38,584 nucleotides of DNA from Mesorhizobium sp. ORS 3324 (GCA_000824825.2 LM655171.1:79007-117590); one strand, 5' to 3'; positions 8,500 to 16,004 are shown, counted from the first letter of the stretch. Made by a program: numbers and translations. Notes: a model not told the origin generated them from the sequence alone.

Positions 8500-9678
8500 T
8501 CACAAATGTTTCTGACGCAGCCAGCCGACAGCCAGTTCCTTGGCCGCGTCGAGCGCGCGCTGCGGCAGCGTGCCGACCTTCACCGACTCGGCGGCGAAAA
8601 GCGGCGTCCGCTGGCTGAGCGTGTCGCCGATCCAAACGCGCAATTCCCCGACCGGTTGCCCCTCCTCCACCGGCGCCGCCACCGGACCGTCATAGACGAT
8701 CTTGGCGGTCAGCTTGTCGCGGTTGGCTATCGGCAGAAAGATGTCCACCGGGCCCTTGGCTTTCAAGGCCACGCCGGATTGGGCGCCGCCGAAGACCTGC
8801 GCTTCGCCGACAACCTCGTCCTTGGCGAATATCTCCGTCTTCTGGAAGGAGCGGGAACCCCAGTCGAGCAGCTTGCGCGCCTCCTCGGAACGCTCGCGAT
8901 CGTTCGCCAGCCCGCTCAGCGCCGCGATCACGCGGATACCGTTATGGCTGACGGTGCCGACAATGCCGAAACCGGCCGACTCGCTCGCCCCGGCCACGAA
9001 GCCGTCGGCGTCGATGCCCATGGCCAAAAGCGGATTGCGGTTCCGCTGCGAGATCTTGTTCCAGGTGAAATCCGGCTGGCTGTAGTAGTGGAAGAATTCG
9101 GGATAATCGCGCCAGAGATGCAGCGCCAGCATCGTGAGTTCCCGCACAGTCGTCTGCTGGCCGTCCGCCGGCAGCCCGGTCGAATTGACGAAGGTCGATT
9201 TGGAGAGGCCGAGCTCGCGGGCACGCTCGGTCATCTGCGCGGCGAAATTCGCCTCCGAGCCCGCTATGCCTTCGGCAAGCACGATGCAGCCGTCATTGGC
9301 CGCCTGCACGGTGACGCCCTGGATGAGGTCCTCGACGCGGACCGCCGATTTGAGCTTGGCGAACATGGTCGAGGTTCCCGACGGGGCGCCGCCTGTGCGC
9401 CAGGCGTTTTCGCTGACGACGAAAGTGTCGTCGAGCGTCATGCGCTTCGCCTTGAGGGCGCTGAAGACCATCTCCATCGTCATCAGCTTGGCCATGGAAG
9501 CCGGCGGGATCGGCTTGTCGGCATCCTTGGAGAAAAGCACCGTGCCGGTGTCGGCATCGATCATGAAGGCCTGCGCCGCCTTGGTCTCGAAAAGCTGCGC
9601 GCTTGCCGGAACGGCGCAAAACAGCGTCAGCACCAATCCCAGGAATCCGGCGATAGGCGGAAAAATACGGAACTGCAT
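8500..9678 (-). CDS. D-alanyl-D-alanine carboxypeptidase family protein (PBP5-like)
   Basis: PBP5-type enzymes remove the terminal D-Ala from peptidoglycan stem peptides in the periplasm. From the ATG at 9678 the 392-residue protein has a clear signal peptide ending ASA near residue 27. The peptidase S11 domain contains the nucleophile motif SMAK (61-64), and a C-terminal beta-rich PBP5_C domain follows. Two of the three catalytic boxes are altered. SxN reads AAN (126-128), and KTG reads VAG (228-230) in ADGFVAG. I believe some rhizobial relatives also have QAAND, so part of this may be a subfamily trait. It may act weakly or as a peptidoglycan-binding protein. It lies upstream of tmk in a cell-envelope and replication gene block. 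Confidence 0.9.
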   Translation of the reverse strand: MQFRIFPPIAGFLGLVLTLFCAVPASAQLFETKAAQAFMIDADTGTVLFSKDADKPIPPASMAKLMTMEMVFSALKAKRMTLDDTFVVSENAWRTGGAPSGTSTMFAKLKSAVRVEDLIQGVTVQAANDGCIVLAEGIAGSEANFAAQMTERARELGLSKSTFVNSTGLPADGQQTTVRELTMLALHLWRDYPEFFHYYSQPDFTWNKISQRNRNPLLAMGIDADGFVAGASESAGFGIVGTVSHNGIRVIAALSGLANDRERSEEARKLLDWGSRSFQKTEIFAKDEVVGEAQVFGGAQSGVALKAKGPVDIFLPIANRDKLTAKIVYDGPVAAPVEEGQPVGELRVWIGDTLSQRTPLFAAESVKVGTLPQRALDAAKELAVGWLRQKHL

Positions 9679-9761
9679 GAATATCGACCTGACTAGCCGC
9701 TTTCGGCGCAATCAAGCTATCAGGGTTTTTTCCGCCCGATCAACGGCGCGCGCGAAATTGA

Positions 9762-11027
9762 TCAGTTTCGCACAACCAACGCGTCCGGCGCCCCATGCGA
9801 CCATGCTGCGCGCAGCAAGTCGTCGATGCTGCCGTGGCCATCCGGATAGACATTGACCGCATACCAGTCGTTGCCGTCGAGCTCGGTCTGCTGGATCTCG
9901 GTCCTGCCGAACGGCTCGAGGGCCGCCGCCACGCGCTTGGCCTCGGCGGCATCGTCGAACGATCCGGCCGCGATATAGTCCGAGGCCGGCTGTTCCTGGC
10001 GGTTCGATTTCTTCCACGACCGCAGGATGTCGGCCGGCGACATGCCGCTGGTGTCGAGGGCGGCAAAGACGTCGGCACGCTTGACGCGCTCATCCGCGTA
10101 GGACAGCGAGGCCATGGCGAAGGGCGAGTTCGGCGGCAGCCGGAACTCCGGCCGCTGCGGCACGATCGGCCCGAAATCGGGCAAAGTGACATCGCCGGCG
10201 CCCTGCGCCTGTGCCGACATCGCCGGCTGCTCCGACAAGGCCGGCTGCTCGGCAAGGCCCGGCTGCGCGGCAAAAGCCTGTCCCGAATTGGTAAGCTTGC
10301 CGGGGAACGGCACTGCCGGAGGCGCATCGACCTGCATGCTGGGCGACGGGCCGTTCATGGCCACCATCACGCCGGTCGGCAGGCCGTCGGACGGGTCCGG
10401 CCGCCTGTTGCCGGGATGATAGGAAGCCATCAGATACTGGTCGTCATTGCCGTCGAGCGGCGCCCGGCCGATATATTCCACCTTCACTTGCGCCGTGCCG
10501 ACATTGGCGTAGTCGAGCATCTGGGCGGCGCGCTGCGAGACATCGATGATGCGGCCTTCATGATAGGGGCCGCGGTCGTTGACGCGCACGATGATCGAGC
10601 TGCCGGTGGCCAGATTGGTGACGCGGGCATAGCTCGGCAGCGGCATTGTCGGATGCGCCGCCGTCAGTTGCGACGTGTCATAGACTTCGCCATTGGCCGT
10701 CAGACGGCCGTGGAAAGCATCGCCATACCAGGAGGCCAGGCCGACCTTGGCGTAGTGCCTGTCTTCCTTCGGATAGTACCACTTGCCCCGCACCTGATAG
10801 GGCTTGCCGAGCTGGTCGCGGCCGCCGCCGCGCCGCATGAAGGCGACGCGCGGGCTGGCCTTCACGCCATATTCGGATTCGGCGAAATATTCCTTTGAGT
10901 GCGGCCGCTTGTCGAGCATCGCCCTGGTTTGCGGCGTCGACCCGCAACCGGCAAGCAGCGCCGCCGACAGGGCGCACAGCGCGAAAGCAGGAGCGCGACG
11001 AAGACGCGGGCGCGCCGAGGTCTGCAT
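9762..11027 (-). CDS. rlpA: Septal ring lytic transglycosylase RlpA family lipoprotein
   Basis: RlpA is an outer-membrane lipoprotein that cleaves denuded glycan strands at the division site. The 421-residue protein has a lipobox, LLAGC, with the lipidated cysteine at about residue 28. A double-psi beta-barrel catalytic domain follows, with GLASWYGDAFHGRLTANGEVYD, the catalytic-type glutamate in NGE, and VNDRGPYHEGRIIDVS. Next comes a Pro/Gln-rich linker with repeated AEQP/SEQP units, then a C-terminal SPOR-like domain of about 75 residues (SDYIAAGSFDDAAEAKRVAAAL and DWYAVNVYPDG) that would bind denuded peptidoglycan. It is the first gene of the minus-strand block and lies 83 bp upstream of the dac gene, consistent with a shared cell-wall role. 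Confidence 0.93.
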   Translation of the reverse strand: MQTSARPRLRRAPAFALCALSAALLAGCGSTPQTRAMLDKRPHSKEYFAESEYGVKASPRVAFMRRGGGRDQLGKPYQVRGKWYYPKEDRHYAKVGLASWYGDAFHGRLTANGEVYDTSQLTAAHPTMPLPSYARVTNLATGSSIIVRVNDRGPYHEGRIIDVSQRAAQMLDYANVGTAQVKVEYIGRAPLDGNDDQYLMASYHPGNRRPDPSDGLPTGVMVAMNGPSPSMQVDAPPAVPFPGKLTNSGQAFAAQPGLAEQPALSEQPAMSAQAQGAGDVTLPDFGPIVPQRPEFRLPPNSPFAMASLSYADERVKRADVFAALDTSGMSPADILRSWKKSNRQEQPASDYIAAGSFDDAAEAKRVAAALEPFGRTEIQQTELDGNDWYAVNVYPDGHGSIDDLLRAAWSHGAPDALVVRN

Positions 11028-11619
11028 GTTTTCGATTGTCCCCTCTCGCTGTCAATTCGTGGAGTCAGCCGACGAACGTTAGCGACACCTTGATACCCAA
11101 TCCCTTTTTCACAGGAATTGTTTATCACGATGTTAATCGATTATGGCCGGAACCGGGCGAGATTATGGCGAGACAGGCCAGACGAGCCTTGCATGGATGA
11201 GCGCCGGATGAAGGGGCAGCTTTTGGAGGGGACTTCCTTTTCCAACCGGCGCTCATGGCGCCGGAGTTCCTGCGCCGATCAAAAGTCTAGCATGGTCTCG
11301 GCAGGGCCTTGCTAGATCGAACGGATGACTCGGCTCATCTATATTAGCTACCGCTTGAGAAAGATGGCCTGGACACTTTTTGAGCCGGGTTCCGGGATGA
11401 TGGCTCCGTTAGCGGCCGCCGAGCTCTTGCTGTCGGCGACGCTCGGCATTTGAGCGCATCTGCCTGGACAGCAGGAAGCTGCGGCCGCAGTGGTTGACGC
11501 AAGCCCGACTGCCGCACTACAGGAATGGAGCGCGAACCGGTCGGGAACGCTTCGGGTGCCAATTCGGCGGCAACCACTCGACCGATAGCGATGATCCTAA
11601 GTGGTTGAAACACCGCGAT
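11028..11619. other. 592-bp gene-free region between rlpA and tRNA-Ser
   Basis: No frame here has a domain or convincing codon usage. The segment must hold the rlpA promoter (minus) and the tRNA promoter (plus). Visible structures are a 6-bp-arm inverted repeat, CTAGCA (11287-11292) and TGCTAG (11310-11315), and a GGCGC-rich hairpin near 11250-11270. I see no clear terminator or known RNA family. Confidence 0.4.
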
Positions 11620-11709
11620 GGAGGGATGGCCGAGCGGTTTAAGGCACCGGTCTTGAAAACCGGCGTGGGCGCAAGTTCACCGTGGGTTCGAATCCCACTC
11701 CCTCCGCCA
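11620..11709 (+). tRNA. tRNA-Ser (anticodon UGA)
   Basis: A 90-nt gene with acceptor stem GGAGGGA (11620-11626) pairing with TCCCTCC (11699-11705), discriminator G at 11706 and encoded CCA at 11707-11709. The anticodon stem CCGGT/ACCGG encloses the loop CTTGAAA, so the anticodon is TGA (11654-11656), which reads UCA and other UCN serine codons. The long variable arm and the T loop GGTTCGAATCC are typical of tRNA-Ser. Its 3' end is repeated at 15670-15684, marking it as an integration site. Confidence 0.97.
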
Positions 11710-11710
11710 G
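11696..11710 (+). repeat. Direct repeat att site, tRNA-proximal copy
   Basis: CACTCCCTCCGCCAG covers the 3' end of tRNA-Ser plus one base. An identical copy lies at 15670-15684. At the same offset, the T-loop TTCGA (11687-11691) is also duplicated at 15661-15665, with four mismatches between the two blocks. This matches the crossover region used by tyrosine integrases that target tRNA 3' ends. Confidence 0.75.
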
Positions 11711-12000
11711 TCAACCCCTAAAAAGCGCAGAAAACATAGGGTTTGGCGATTTTCAGTTAGTAACCAACTAACCAATCTACTAACCAGCCGCAAAGCCACG
11801 GTCGCAATGAGCAGGCGGCGTCAAAGTTGCTCAAATAGGTTTTTGCGATTGCGTCGGCCACTGTCTTTCGGATTCCGCCGAATTTGCTGAAGCCTGTATC
11901 GCGAGCGGCCAACTCTCAGCCGAGCGCGAGCGGATTAAAGTGCGCCGTTTGGTCAAGATACAGGTTCGGAAACGTCCCCTCTGGCGCGACGACTGACGCT
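11710..12000. other. Gene-free attachment-side region with short TAACCA repeats
   Basis: Just inside the element, three TAACCA copies occur at 11761-11766, 11769-11774 and 11781-11786, preceded by a related inverted GTTAG at 11756. Clustered short repeats next to a core att site are what arm-type binding sites of a tyrosine integrase look like, but this is inference. No convincing gene is present; one open minus-strand stretch of about 50 codons near 11760-11910 has no recognisable start. Confidence 0.35.
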
Positions 12001-12321
12001 TCAAGTGGCAGCGGCTATCCGCTCGCTGGCGACGGCAACGCATTCGCTGCAGATGACAGACACCTTTTCAGGAACAAACCTCCTCTTCCCATCATTCCGG
12101 AATCCACAAGACGAGCAAGAGAACTTCATGGATTCTGGTGATCCAAATAGGCAGAGCCGACCTTTCAGTGCAGGGTCAATGCATTTCGCGCAGGTGTACC
12201 TACTAAGGCCGAGAACGAACTTCCTATCCGTGCCGTATCGCGCGCCACAAAAATCACACTCAATCGGTTCGGACATCTTCGGCTTTAGAGGTTTGTTGCC
12301 AAAAAGCAGCGAAGACCTCAT
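12001..12321 (-). CDS. Small protein with two ClpX-type C4 zinc modules
   Basis: The 106-residue protein contains two cysteine quartets, C22/C25/C44/C47 and C69/C72/C91/C94. Each has the spacing C-x2-C-x18-C-x2-C. This spacing and the flanking residues (CxFCG...CxKC and CSSCG...ICSECV) match the zinc-binding N-terminal domain of ClpX. The AAA+ part of ClpX is absent, so this is a free-standing zinc protein, perhaps a dimerisation or adaptor module. The start at 12321 has GAGG seven bases upstream; an internal ATG at 12276 would leave both modules intact. It follows the SRAP gene by 37 bp on the same strand and may be co-transcribed with it. The function is unknown. Confidence 0.7.
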   Translation of the reverse strand: MRSSLLFGNKPLKPKMSEPIECDFCGARYGTDRKFVLGLSRYTCAKCIDPALKGRLCLFGSPESMKFSCSSCGFRNDGKRRFVPEKVSVICSECVAVASERIAAAT

Positions 12322-12358
12322 CGAATATCCTCAAGCGCGGTGTGGGAAACAATCTTCT

Positions 12359-13071
12359 CTATAGTAGCGACAGCTGCCCGCTTTCACTATTAAGATTCTG
12401 CGGAAACTTGATTTGCGTAGCCGGCTTCTCAACGATCACCAAGGCATCATCCGGCGCCGTCCGCTGTAGGTGTCGCGCCTCTGACCAAGGGGCCGTCAGC
12501 CACGCCTCGACCTCATCGCGCGTCGTCAGGATCACAGGCATAGCCTTCTCATGGATAGGCGCGATGAGCGCGTTCGGCTTAGTCGTCATGAAGCCGTACA
12601 ACTCGAAATCGCCCGGCCCGTCCTTGACCCTGCGAACGCCGTGCCAGGGCGTCCACATGCCGGCGAAAAAGAACAGCGGCCGGTCTTCGCTGCGGGCGAA
12701 CCAGTAGTTCCGTTGGATGCCCGTTTCAGGGTCTTTGTCGCCGGGCGTCGGCGACGGCTCGGCGAAGCTCGTTACCGGCACGACGCAACGGTTTTCGACG
12801 CCAACGTATTGCTGCCAGTGGGCATATTGCGGGTTGCGAATGTTGGTCGTGCCGTAGTCGGCTTTGCCCTTCACACGCTCTGCCGGCGTCGGCATACCCC
12901 AAAGCAGCCCGGCAAGTCGCGCTGGCCGTCCGGCGCGTTGCGGACAACCGGCCCTGGCATGTTTGGATAGACATCCAGCGACGGTTCCAGGTTGCCCAGG
13001 ATATCGCGCAAGGCGCGGGTCCATTCGCGGATGGCGTCTTGGCTGGTCGTGATGTTGTAGAGATTGCACAT
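12359..13071 (-). pseudogene. SRAP (SOS response-associated peptidase, YedK/HMCES-like), frameshifted
   Basis: SRAP proteins protect abasic sites in single-stranded DNA by forming a covalent thiazolidine through Cys2. Frame one starts at 13071 with MCNLYNITTSQ, so Cys2 is present, and runs to DGQRDL. The continuation LLWGMPTPAERVKGKADYGTTNIRN lies in another frame to the stop at 12359. The join is at about 12912-12913, where TTGCC should read TTGGCC, so one G is missing. In the second frame the other catalytic residues are visible: Asn in TNIRN, Glu in SFAEPS and His in PIHEKAMPV. Repaired, the protein would have about 236 residues, a normal size. It is either a recent pseudogene or a sequencing error. 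Confidence 0.85.
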
Positions 13072-13133
13072 CTAAGAATCTTTACCTTGCTGCGTCCATA
13101 ATAATGGGTCGGGAAGCAACGTTGGAGGGACAA

Positions 13134-13541
13134 ATGCGTCCTTTAACCTGGCTAATCGCTATGCTTGGCGGGACGATCGGGACCGCGCACGCGACCGATT
13201 TTCTAGACCAGTCTTACAAGGCGTTATCGCCAAATCAATTGGACAGTGTTGTGCTTGAGGTGGCGAAAGTTATGCGTGACCCGACTTCCCTTATCTTTCG
13301 AGGTTTGACGCACCCGAACACTGGCAGTCCCTTCGTTGACAACGGTGTGGTGTGCGGGTTTGTCAACGGGAAGAACGCATACGGTGCGTATGTCGGCTTC
13401 ACGCCTTTCGTCTATCAGGGGCCGATTAATGACCCCTTGGTCACGATCTACGCCCCGCAGGCGGATGACCCCGATTACGGAAATGCGCTGCGCAAGCACA
13501 TGATGGACGTGTCGGGCTGCGCGGCAGCTTTGGGCCTATAA
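13134..13541 (+). CDS. Predicted secreted hypothetical protein
   Basis: The 135-residue product starts at the ATG at 13134, which has an excellent ribosome-binding site (GGAGGG, 13124-13129). The frame is open to 13104, but that start has no such site. Residues 1-20 (MRPLTWLIAMLGGTIGTAHA) form a signal peptide with an AHA cleavage site, so the protein is probably periplasmic. The mature part is about 115 residues with two cysteines (VVCGFVNGKN and the C-terminal SGCAAA) that could form one disulfide. I recognise the general plan of small exported proteins of prophage or island origin, but no named family. It is divergent from the SRAP gene and lies inside the att-flanked segment. Confidence 0.7.
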   Translation: MRPLTWLIAMLGGTIGTAHATDFLDQSYKALSPNQLDSVVLEVAKVMRDPTSLIFRGLTHPNTGSPFVDNGVVCGFVNGKNAYGAYVGFTPFVYQGPINDPLVTIYAPQADDPDYGNALRKHMMDVSGCAAALGL

Positions 13542-13738
13542 GGGCGCGCCGGCGGCATGCGTGTCATGCCGCTGCGGCGAACAAGCGGGTCAAAGAGCGC
13601 TCCTTTATCGGATAGGACAACCCCAATTTCGTGCCGTCCGCCGGCACCCAAGCCAGAGCCACGCCGCAGACCGGCTTCCCATTTGCGAGCACTTCCGTTT
13701 TGTGATTGAAATTCTGTTGCGTGGAGGGCGGGACCAAA

Positions 13739-14191
13739 ATGGGCCTTTTTGACTGGCTCTTCGGCGGCGCTGGGAAAACTCGCATAGGGCGCCCGCCAAT
13801 ATCAGACATTGCGGTTCCGATCCCCGGCGATGACGGCACGCCCGCAACTAAAAACCAGATCGATGTGATCGAGCGCTTAGTCTGTGAGCCGCCCCTTGGT
13901 GATCTTACTTACCAACAGGCGGCGGCGATAATGTCGGCGCGGTCCTACGCCAAGTTTGTTATGGATGATGTCCTCTCCAGGCCGGGCATCCGCCACCCAA
14001 GGCGGCCGGTATATCTCGCGCTACAGGCTAATTTGATCGCCTTCATTGTCCGCGATCCGCAGGCTCGGGCGTATGCGTGCAAGTGGAGCGACAAGAATTT
14101 CGAAAGCGGTGAGGAAAGGCCTCCGCCCAAGAACGCTCATTGGCAGCAAGCGATAGCGTTTATCGCACCGGCCATTGCAGCGGCGCGTTGA
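13739..14191 (+). CDS. Hypothetical protein (MGLFDWLFGG N-terminus)
   Basis: The 150-residue protein starts at 13739, with CGGGA six bases and GGAGGG about ten bases upstream. Residues 1-10 form a short hydrophobic aromatic helix without a cleavage site. The segment from about 36 to 75 (ATKNQIDVIERL...LTYQQAAAIMSARSY) resembles the short Q-x-x-x-I-x-x-L...T-x-x-x-A-x-x-I module seen at the ends of various bacterial and phage proteins. I cannot assign it to a family. The rest is helical and contains one or two tryptophan-rich stretches. It lies inside the att-flanked segment, after the secreted protein. The 200-bp gap upstream holds nothing I recognise. Confidence 0.6.
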   Translation: MGLFDWLFGGAGKTRIGRPPISDIAVPIPGDDGTPATKNQIDVIERLVCEPPLGDLTYQQAAAIMSARSYAKFVMDDVLSRPGIRHPRRPVYLALQANLIAFIVRDPQARAYACKWSDKNFESGEERPPPKNAHWQQAIAFIAPAIAAAR

Positions 14192-14258
14192 GGGAACTGC
14201 TTGCCGCACGCCTCAGGCCATTGCACTATCGCCGCAGAAGGCGTTTTGGGGGCAACGG

Positions 14259-14540
14259 ATGGCGGGCGAGAACGACGTCGGCTTGCGTGTACTGGTAGCC
14301 AGCGCTTGCGTAGCCACAATCGTCGGGGTCGGATACTACCTCGTCAGCGAATATCGTACACGCCAGCGGGAGCAAGAGGCGGCAACACAGCGGGCGCTAG
14401 GTGATGCTCTGCGGAAAGGATGCCTTGAGGACTTGGCCTCTGCCGGCCCCGCCTATTACCCGCACCCCAAAGCAATCGCCAACTGCCTCGACATGGGTGC
14501 CTTGACCGAGCTGAGGTGCAGGCGCTGGAAGACCTGTTAG
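14259..14540 (+). CDS. Small single-pass membrane protein, possibly frameshifted
   Basis: The ATG at 14259 has GGGGG six bases upstream. It gives a 93-residue product with one transmembrane helix at about residues 9-30 (LRVLVASACVATIVGVGYYLV), then a charged helix (EYRTRQREQEAATQRAL) and a short soluble tail. The frame ends in ELRCRRWKTC. In another frame the same DNA reads AEVQALEDLLGVNLR to a TAG at 14555-14557, which looks more like a natural C-terminus, so one base may be missing near 14500-14508. It lies 67 bp after the preceding gene on the same strand and converges with the AbiTii gene. No family recognised. Confidence 0.5.
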   Translation: MAGENDVGLRVLVASACVATIVGVGYYLVSEYRTRQREQEAATQRALGDALRKGCLEDLASAGPAYYPHPKAIANCLDMGALTELRCRRWKTC

Positions 14541-14588
14541 GCGTCAACCTGCGCTAGAGTAGCCGAAGCTGTTTAAACGCTGACGGGG

Positions 14589-15554
14589 TTAGGGTCTCAG
14601 ACCGGCGAACTTCAAAGCGGCTTCCGTGAGCACGTCTGTTAAGACATCCGAGCCGACTTTCCATGCTCCGCTCGCCGCCTTCGGACCGTTCTTCTTGATC
14701 CAGGCCAGCGCCTTGTTTCCAAGCGGCTTGTCCAAACTTTTTGGCGGCTCGGCGGCGACTATCTCGGAAAACTCTTTAGCCGCTTGCTGTGGCAGCCCCG
14801 CCTCTACCAGAGCGTTCGTCATCGAGCCGATGTCGCCCGCCGTAATTGACAAGGTGATTTGAGCGCCATCAGTTGCAGTGATGTGCGTGACATTGCCGAG
14901 GATAGTTTGGTTGAAGATTTGCGTTACCGCTGCCTCGCTGGCGGCATCCGGCGGTATTGGCTTCGTCAACGTAACCGCCGCAGCCTCTGGCACCCGTTTC
15001 TCAAGCTCGATTGTAAGTTCTAGGACGCGACTGCGTACCGCCTGTTTTATCTCTTTCATCGCAACAGGGGAGATTTGCCCCGAAACGGCATTGCAGGCCC
15101 ACCCCGGATACACATTGCCTTGGAGCAGCAAAATAAGGTTAGAGGCATTGATGCCAAGCGTTTCAGATTTTGCAAGCTCCTCGACGCCGGCGATACTTTC
15201 TCGGACTTTATGAGACGTCCAACTCTCGCCAGCGAATTGCTCGATCGCATGCGGCGGAATCGGCGCGTTTTGTATCATTCTGCCAAGTGGCCCTGACCAA
15301 GTTCCTCGATAAGTTACCGCAACGATCCGATACTCTGGGACATCTACCTCCGGCGGATACCCGGAGGTTTCATATTTTACCCAATCCTCAAGCGGCTCGC
15401 TCCCAAGACGAGAAGCCAGGAAACGCAATTTCAGCAATGTGCTGCTTAGGTCCGCGTCATCGCTCAGCAGCGCGGCCTGAATCTCGTGAAGAATGCTAAT
15501 GGCTGAAATCCCCCAAATAACCCGATGCAACATATAGGGTCGATCATAGCGCAT
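14589..15554 (-). CDS. AbiTii-domain protein (putative abortive-infection/phage defence)
   Basis: Residues from about 20 to 110 match my knowledge of the AbiTii domain, named for a lactococcal abortive-infection protein. The matching elements are SILHEIQAALL, then LSSTLLKLRFLASRLGSEPLEDWVKYE, GYPPEVDVPEYR and a glycine-rich TYRGTWSGPLG with an IP motif. The 321-residue protein has no signal peptide or clear membrane helix. The C-terminal half has a beta-rich NVTHITATDGAQITL segment, then helical repeats and an Ala/Lys-rich tail (ALAWIKKNGPKAASGAWKVG) of unknown role. The start is uncertain: ATG at 15554 or 15533, neither with a strong ribosome-binding site. It is the last gene before the distal att repeat. 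Defence is inferred from the domain and location. Confidence 0.7.
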   Translation of the reverse strand: MRYDRPYMLHRVIWGISAISILHEIQAALLSDDADLSSTLLKLRFLASRLGSEPLEDWVKYETSGYPPEVDVPEYRIVAVTYRGTWSGPLGRMIQNAPIPPHAIEQFAGESWTSHKVRESIAGVEELAKSETLGINASNLILLLQGNVYPGWACNAVSGQISPVAMKEIKQAVRSRVLELTIELEKRVPEAAAVTLTKPIPPDAASEAAVTQIFNQTILGNVTHITATDGAQITLSITAGDIGSMTNALVEAGLPQQAAKEFSEIVAAEPPKSLDKPLGNKALAWIKKNGPKAASGAWKVGSDVLTDVLTEAALKFAGLRP

Positions 15555-15669
15555 CTACAACCGTCCACTAAGGAAGGCTGTCGCCTCCGGGTATCATGCG
15601 GGGTATTATGTCGCAGCGGTTAGAAAATGTGGTGGAAAAACATGAACTTGGGGTCGCCTATTCGATAGA

Positions 15670-15684
15670 CACTCCCTCCGCCAG
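15670..15684 (+). repeat. Direct repeat att site, distal copy
   Basis: An exact copy of CACTCCCTCCGCCAG from the tRNA-Ser 3' end. It is preceded nine bases earlier by TTCGA (15661-15665) in register with the tRNA T loop. No tRNA body precedes it, so it marks the far end of the integrated segment. Confidence 0.72.
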
Positions 15685-16004
15685 ATTCAGTCTCTGACTG
15701 CGCAAGGTGCTTGCCTTCGCCATTGCTCTAAAGCACCGGGCCAATGCCACAACGGGACTTCGCCTCGGCGACCGCAAACCCCGGGCGAGCACGCACATCT
15801 CAATCGTCGTCATCCCGAAAGCGAATCTTGGATTCGCGCGGCGCATGAGCGATGAAGCCGTTCGACAGTAGCAAGTTGTATGGCGGGCACTGCCCCCGTT
15901 GAGCGTGGCAAGCAGACGAAGAGCCAATGACCCGAATGAGGGGGATACACATTTCAATACTTCTGCTCTAATCTTGCCCCTCAAAGAAATCGCAAGGTGG
16001 CACC
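15685..16004. other. Gene-free flank beyond the distal att site
   Basis: About 320 bp with no supported gene. A frame on the minus strand crosses the att repeat and is rejected. A 7-bp-arm inverted repeat, GCGAATC (15821-15827) and GATTCGC (15831-15837), is visible. This DNA would lie directly next to tRNA-Ser if the element were excised. Confidence 0.35.

Larger units (their letters stand above)
11696..15684. mobile_element. Remnant integrative element at tRNA-Ser (about 4 kb)
   Basis: The segment is bounded by the tRNA-Ser 3' end and a 15-bp exact copy of it 3974 bp away, in direct orientation. The enclosed genes (SRAP pseudogene, double zinc-finger protein, secreted and membrane hypotheticals, AbiTii protein) are accessory types, unlike the housekeeping genes on the left. 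No integrase, excisionase, relaxase or phage structural gene is visible, so it is either a decayed element or a passive one mobilised in trans. The boundaries come from the repeats; mobility is inferred. Confidence 0.6.

Noticed and set aside
11517..11714. Minus-strand frame with SGIRTHGELAPTP across tRNA-Ser
   Set aside because: It is the translated antisense of the tRNA-Ser gene, a well-known spurious ORF.
11760..11910. Minus-strand stretch of about 50 codons beside the tRNA as an integrase remnant
   Set aside because: The translation has none of the tyrosine recombinase motifs (R-H-R-Y), and no start is convincing.
15658..15984. 108-codon frame crossing the distal att repeat
   Set aside because: No domain, no ribosome-binding site, and its 3' end is the att repeat itself.
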